From: Myotis daubentonii
Lineage: Eukaryota; Chordata; Mammalia; Chiroptera; Vespertilionidae
Assembly: GCF_963259705.1 (NCBI RefSeq)
Contig: NC_081840.1
Span: forward strand, 151,898,282 to 151,962,281
DNA: 64,000 nt
Direction of reading: 5' to 3'
Part shown: positions 58,906-64,000 of the stretch, in pieces
How the letters are laid out: every line of letters begins with the position of its first letter
How positions within the stretch are numbered: position 1 is the first letter of the stretch
Program-made: the position numbers and the translations under genes
Notes under the pieces: generated by a model
Database searches by the model: none
Told to the model about the DNA's origin: nothing
Seen by the model: only the letters and a program-made list of their open reading frames with translations

Positions 58906-59303
58906 CACCCTCTGATGTATGAAAAGCAGGAAGACTTTGCAGCAGATCAGACCTTCAGCCCAGAGAAATCTCAATATCCTCCCACAAATCCCCGCAAATA
59001 GAAAGTAGGAAGACTCAGAGATGCGAGAAGCACAGAAGAAGGTCACCCACAAGTGAAAAGTGTGTTTTGGGGCTTAAATTCCTAGTCTCATATAATCCAG
59101 CCCCTCAAACTGATGGCTCCTGAGTGAACCTGGCCTTCCTGAAGCATTTGGCTAAGCGGTTTCATCTGTTCCTTTCCCGTGACAATATCAGGCTTTGCAA
59201 CTGCTCTGAGATACACCTGACATCCTTATATGATGACTTATAAGCCACATCTTTGTCAGCATATGGGTAATGGTAACACTGCATAGCTGGCCATGCTCTA
59301 GTC

Positions 59304-59538
59304 CAGTGATGGCGAACCTTCTGAGCTGGGCGTGTCAGCATTTTGAAAAACACTAACTTAGCTCTGGTGCCATGTCACATATAGAAATTTTTTGATCTTT
59401 GTAACCATAGTAAAACAAAGACTTATATTTTTGATATTTATTTTATATATTTAAATGCCATTTAACAAAGAAAAATCAACCAAAAAAATGAGTTCGCGTG
59501 TCACCTCTGACACGCGTGTCAGAGGTTCGCCATCACTG
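59304..59538 (+). mobile_element. nhAT-type short hAT transposon, copy 4
   Basis: Same family as 5782-6017. 8-bp duplication CTCTAGTC (59296-59303) / CTCTATTC (59539-59546), one mismatch. 235 bp. The right end has AGAGGTTCGCC where other copies have ATAGGTTCGCC. Confidence 0.95.
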
Positions 59539-59546
59539 CTCTATTC

Positions 59547-60711
59547 GTTTACTCATGAAGACCCAGAAACGTCCAGGAAGGTGAAGTCATAACGGCTTCC
59601 ATTTCCATATTCATTTCAGGAAACTGATCTACAGAATCTATCTGCCCAGGAAGCGTCTCTTGATCCTTCCTCGGTGGGTGGTCAGGGTGGATTCATGCCA
59701 CCTTCCTCTTCATGGGGAAGTGAATCTCAGCGTGGGGAAAAAGGGGAACGGGAAATAAAACCAGGATGCAGAGTAGATGCTCCTGTTTCCCTGAGTGTTA
59801 GAGTCAAGAAACGAGGCTCCTTGTGCACGCAAGGGAACAAGCACAGCTAATCCACAAACGCGCCTGGGAAAGTCCCGATAGGTCATTAAGGGCCCCTTCC
59901 CTCCCTAAGCTTTAGTTGTTGTATGAACTCCTGAAATATGGCAGCAACATTTATAAGACGTTTGGTCAGAACACACGCAGAATCACCCTGAGACTTTAGA
60001 ATAAAGTCTCCCCTGGGCAGGACTCAGTGTCCAGAAGCGAGTCAGACAGTGGAGGCCTGCCTCCTCCTCCCCACGCACCGGCGGAGGCCTGAGGCTGTGC
60101 ATCTGAAGTAGCCTGTAAGGAAGAGGTGAGATGTTCAGGCAGTTTTTTTATTTTAAATGTTACAAATTTTCTCTAATAAATAGAAAAATCTATGACTTGA
60201 CTAACTAAACAATTCAGTAAAAACATAATAATAATTGTGCGTGATTGCGGACGGATGCGCAAGGAATCCCTGGCTCTGGTGCTGACACAACTAGCTAGAT
60301 CTGCCCATGGTCTTCAATCTCTTCATTAGGCACAGAAACAGTTCCAACCTAAGAAGCAAAAGAAAAACAAGATTTAAAACCATCAGCCCAGAAGAGAAAG
60401 ACCTATTTTACCTACTATCAATCAGAGACCCTCACAAGCTTGCATAGTTTTTCCCGTGTTCCATACCTACTGTGCAAAGCACAGTAAAGAACTCTCTCAA
60501 TTTGTAATTCACACAGCGCAGGGAGTCCATGCTACTATGCAAGGGTATCAAGAGAATATTCAAAAGACAGAATTCAATAGCATTGCAAAAAACTAAATAG
60601 CAAACCCTCCCTCCCCCCCCCCCCAAAAAAAGTCTGCTTGTTGTAATTTTGACATTTACAACTCAGTATCTCAGCATTTTCCCACTCCATTTGTCTCAAA
60701 GGCTTATTAAC
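59547..60711. other. Unique stretch with a MIR remnant
   Basis: Contains the MIR at 60235-60355 and a 12-base C run at 60613-60624. The minus-strand splice-like site at 60349 is discussed among the findings and rejected items. Confidence 0.4.
60235..60355 (+). repeat. MIR SINE fragment
   Basis: 'GGAATCCCTGGCTCTGGTGC', 'AACTAGCTAGATCTGCCCAT' and 'CAATCTCTTCATTAGGCACA' line up in order with sense MIR (GAATCCCGGCTCTGCCACTT, ACTAGCTGTGTGACCTTGGG, TAACCTCTCTGAGCCTCAGT). Confidence 0.45.
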
Positions 60712-60723
60712 ATGAATACTCCA

Positions 60724-60941
60724 GCCCTGCTGGTGTGCCTCAGTGGTTGAGCATCAACCTATGAACCAGGAGGTCTCAGTTCGATTCCCGATCAGGGCAC
60801 ATGCCTGGGTTGTGGGCTCAATCCCCAGTAGGGGGTGTGCAGGAGGTAGCCAATCAATGATTCCTTCTCATCCCCGATGTTTCTATCTCTCTCTCTCCCT
60901 CTCCCTTCCTCTCTGAAATCAATAAAAATATATTTTAAAAA
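60724..60941 (+). mobile_element. VES SINE
   Basis: CCCTGCTGGTGTGCCTCAGT head, AGTTCGATTCCCGATCAGGG B-box region, 'AATCAATAAAAATATATTTT' end. Target duplication ATGAATACTCCA (60712-60723) / ATGAATACCCCA (60942-60953). Confidence 0.93.
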
Positions 60942-62039
60942 ATGAATACCCCAACTGGGACCTGAAGACAGAAGGGCAGTACCCATATGCTCAGAAGTGA
61001 GAAACCCCATTCCTTGTCACACTGGCTCCTGCACCCCAGCCCCTACCTGGGAACCCCAGTTTGCCTCGCCTCTCTGAGATCCCTATTTATTATCATCAGG
61101 AACAAATTGGTGCAATTACTTCTTTTGAGAGGTGACAAGTTTTTGATACTCATAGCAGAAAGAACAGAGCACTGGCAACAAGAGTAGGCAACCTTTGTAT
61201 GGAACACCAAAAAAAATCACAAAAGAAAGATAAAGTCAGCAACCTTGGAAGTAGAGGTAGGTGTACAGAGAGAGAAACCGGAGTGGGAGGAGAGCACCAA
61301 CTCAATGAAAAGTGGCCGGAAACCAATCACATCACAGGAGGCGCTGTCCACGCTACAGCTGATGACACGTCCCTGATTCCCAGGATAAATACTGATGTGC
61401 AAAACTAAATCAACTCACTGCACCAAGAATCTGCTTTTTTTTTTTTTTTTTAAGGTGCCTGAGTAATTATGAGAAGAACTAGAAATGATCTTACTAATAT
61501 GACTAGGAGTTGGACTGGTGAGTCAGTCCATATACATGACATCAAAACCAAGATGATCCGATACATTCTCTTTGCAATTCAGAAGAATGCTACTACTCAT
61601 CCCCTAAATCACTGCTTTTTAAAAAATCAACTCTAAAAAAAGGGACAGCCATTTGAAGGAGGCTGGGAGGAGGAAGACCAGAAGTGACTCATAGCATCCA
61701 ACAGCTTGTAGCCTCAAACCATAACAAGAATATAAAACCCGTGGGCCCAGCCTAAAACAAAATAGAGCTGTTGTTACGGCTTTAACCTCATAAAGTTCAG
61801 CTCTAAGCAGGCGTACAGCACTGCAAATATCTTATAAGCGTTTGGAGCAGTGTGACAGATCTATGCCGTAATGTGTGTGTATGTTTACTTTCCTAGCTTC
61901 CTGGCCAAACTTGACACCTATATTAATTCATAGAGAAAAGAACTTTCAAACGGAACGATTTTCATAGCTCTGAAAAACTCTTAGAATTCAAGTCCACCCA
62001 CTTCAAATCCCACACATGTCAATGCTGCCATCTTATAAA

Positions 62040-62185
62040 TATTTTTAATGCAGGTAACAACATTTTACATTCATCAGGCCGAGTACTCCACTTCACTCAC
62101 CGCGATACCTAGGGCTACGGGTGAGACGGATGTAGCAGAGTAAACACATTTTGTAGCTATCCTGAGATCTGATTCCAGCTGGAGT
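62040..62185 (-). repeat. MIR SINE
   Basis: The minus strand gives 'TGGAATCAGATCTCAGGATA', 'TTACTCTGCTACATCCGTCT', 'GGTGAGTGAAGTGGAGTACT' and 'TGATGAATGTAAAATGTTGT'. This matches MIR order (TGGAGTCAGACTGCCTGGGT, CTCTGCCACTTACTAGCTGT, GGCAAGTCACTTAACCTCTC, TCATCTGTAAAATGGGGATA). Confidence 0.5.
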
Positions 62186-62574
62186 GGCTCAGGGGCCCCC
62201 ACAGCTTCTATTTCCCTCCCTCTGCTGACCCCTTCCCTTCTTCCTCGCCCACTTACAACAAATTATCAATGAGACTTTGGGGGGGGTGAATTTTTTTTTT
62301 ACACACTTGTTTTCCAGAATCAACTGTTTCCTTTCCGTGCGGAGAATATACACAAAGTTTGGGTGGCATTAGAGACAGCTGGGTCTTTGCTTACTGACCT
62401 CAGAAGGTGGTCCTACGCTTTAAGCTCCCACAGAGCTGTTAGCTCTGTAGCATCAGGGACCTCCAAGGAAAGAACAGGGGCTGGAAAGTGGGTGGGGGGA
62501 CAGAATTCGAGTTTAGACCAAAGTGTATCTGTTATCTTGGGCCCAATAGCCCTGGAAATGCCACCCCCTCCATC

Positions 62575-62640
62575 AAGGGTGGGGAACCTTTATTCTGCCA
62601 AGGGCCATTTGGATATTTATAACATCAACTTAAAATTTAG
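62575..62640 (+). repeat. hAT terminus fragment
   Basis: GGGTGGGGAACCTTTATTCT and GCCAAGGGCCATTTGGATAT followed by TTATAACATC is the start of a GGCC-type hAT short element. The other end is missing. Confidence 0.55.
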
Positions 62641-64000
62641 CCTGCTGTATTTGGTCAAACATACCAAACGATTTCTCCAGCCTCATAAGCTCCCCACCCT
62701 GCCCTAAGTCCACACACCTTCCAAATGCCACCTCATGAAGATCTTACGCTTTGGTGACAGGGATGTGCAAGCTGCTTGTGTGCTGCTCATCTGCAATTTT
62801 TTAAAAAAAATTATTGGTTCCTTGACTAGCACAAAAGGCTGACATTTCAGTTAGCATTCACCTCCTTCCTCAAGCAGATTCGGACTTACTAAGAAAATGT
62901 TCAAGTTGGACTCTATGATGGAATAAAATGAGCAGTTAAAGTAACTGGGCATATTAATCAGCCAAGCAGAGCAAGGGCTGAGTAACCCCCATAAGCAGAA
63001 GGTAGGAAGTAAGTAGTTATACCAACAACTAAAAAGCCACAAAGGGTTTGACATGCCGCATATTTTATAAAGACGTCTCCTGTGCAAACAACAAATCTTT
63101 CGCAGGCTATATCACAAGGCAATGTCCCTAGTTCTACCAAAGAAGAGCCCAGCCGCTCCTGAAAGGGTGGGGCGAGTGCCTCCTGTGTACGAGCATCATC
63201 CGTTCACAGAGACACTTACTGCTCAATCTCAATCAACAAACGAGTGTTTTACACAAGACAAGTCTGTCTTTGAGAAGTTTTCTGTTTCCTCTCTACTTTG
63301 GTATTTCCATTTAAAGTTATCCCTTAAGCCAAATGCTTATTCACTTATTAATGAAACTACCTGGGGGCCCTCTTAAAGCCAAGAAGAAAAATGCAAGATC
63401 CCAAAAGCCAAAAGAAGGGAAGAAAGAATGATCTAGGAAAAGGGGTGTCGGCCACTCCACCTGGCATCCTGCAGCGGACAGCTCACTGGCTGGCTTCCTC
63501 CCCAGCTCACATTCAATCCCAAGTATTTGAGCAGACCCACCAGGCCTGGCCCCACAACACCGACTGTAGCTGCTAGTACCCACAGGAGGGGCCGCCTGCC
63601 ACATCTCCTGTTCTCTGCTGACGAGGCTGTTCTAAGGGAAAGGTGCTGGCTTTCCCCAGTGAGGGGAGCACTGGGTCGTAACACACAGCAGAGTGAAACA
63701 AGGAGGCAACCAGCAGAGCAGGAATGTACCCTGAGTTCTGCAGGCAATGGCCCCCCAAAATAAAATAATATTAGCATCGACAGCAATACCCAGCAGACAG
63801 TGCAACCAAAGCAGGGCCCCTGTCTGCAAACCCCAATAATGAGCACCATTAACCGCCCACGGGCCACGTAAGAACTTTGATAGCCCACCCTGTTTTTTCA
63901 ACCGACGTGATGCGCTGAAAACAGACTTGTTTTTTCCATCCTCCTCTGTAGGAAGCGAGCACTGAAAATTCCACATGTTTCCACAATTTTTTCCAATATT

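Larger units (their letters stand above)
58379..59295. other. Unique stretch with G-rich tracts
   Basis: Holds the G-rich tracts described separately and a MIR fragment. No exon. Confidence 0.4.
60954..64000. other. Unique stretch with MIR and hAT remnants
   Basis: Mostly non-repetitive. Splice-donor-like sites on the minus strand near 62100, 62387 and 63206 were checked. The first is in a MIR and the others have no open exon behind them. The 151-codon minus frame at 63433-63888 has no domain I recognise. Confidence 0.4.

Noticed and set aside
60295..60348. Terminal coding exon on the minus strand with good acceptor, stop codon and polyadenylation signal
   Set aside because: The segment aligns in order with a MIR SINE on the opposite strand. 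A second frame is also open, and no upstream exon outside repeats was found.
62101..62260. Penultimate coding exon on the minus strand ending at a strong GTGAGTG donor
   Set aside because: The donor and about 85 bases before it match MIR. Further left in transcript order the sequence is purine-rich with no convincing acceptor, and two frames are open, so no frame is favoured.
63207..63290. Exon on the minus strand ending at GAGCA|GTAAGTGT
   Set aside because: Every frame leading to the donor has a stop within about 45 bases, and the sequence resembles an old LINE 3' end.

Overview
The window looks like non-coding DNA from a vesper bat (family Vespertilionidae). The evidence is its mobile elements. 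There are eleven tRNA-derived VES SINE copies plus one fragment, two HeliBat rolling-circle elements, several short hAT elements (one nhAT family in four copies, three SPIN-type copies), and both young and old L1 fragments. This combination is characteristic of vesper bats; the species cannot be named from the sequence alone.

I found no protein-coding exon, RNA gene or CRISPR array that I can defend. The long open frames are chance frames in GC-rich DNA, cross repeat boundaries, or run through minisatellites. The two best splice-like candidates, on the minus strand near 60.3 kb and 62.1 kb, turn out to lie inside old MIR SINEs, so I rejected them as genes. The window is most likely intergenic or deep intronic.

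Layout: 0-10 kb holds two minus-strand L1 fragments with nested insertions (HeliBat plus VES; VES), further VES copies and the first nhAT. 10-24 kb holds an L1 tail, MER5A, MIRs, two VES copies, an L1-into-L1 insertion, and an L1 3' end split by a solo LTR that has an exact 5-bp target duplication. 24-32 kb is mostly unique and contains a CpG-enriched patch. 32-46 kb holds a SPIN element, two nhAT copies, a fresh truncated L1, a perfectly regular 35-bp minisatellite and CA repeats. 46-60 kb holds an old L1, two SPIN-type copies, a GGCC-rich hAT element, a full HeliBat with two CTCF-like motifs, a 37-39 bp minisatellite rich in E-boxes, and the fourth nhAT. 60-64 kb is mostly unique with one VES and old MIR and hAT remnants.

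No genes act together here. The interest lies in insertion history (at least four nested events and many intact target duplications) and in regulatory-type motifs carried by repeats. Family names are assigned from remembered consensus features, not from a database search.
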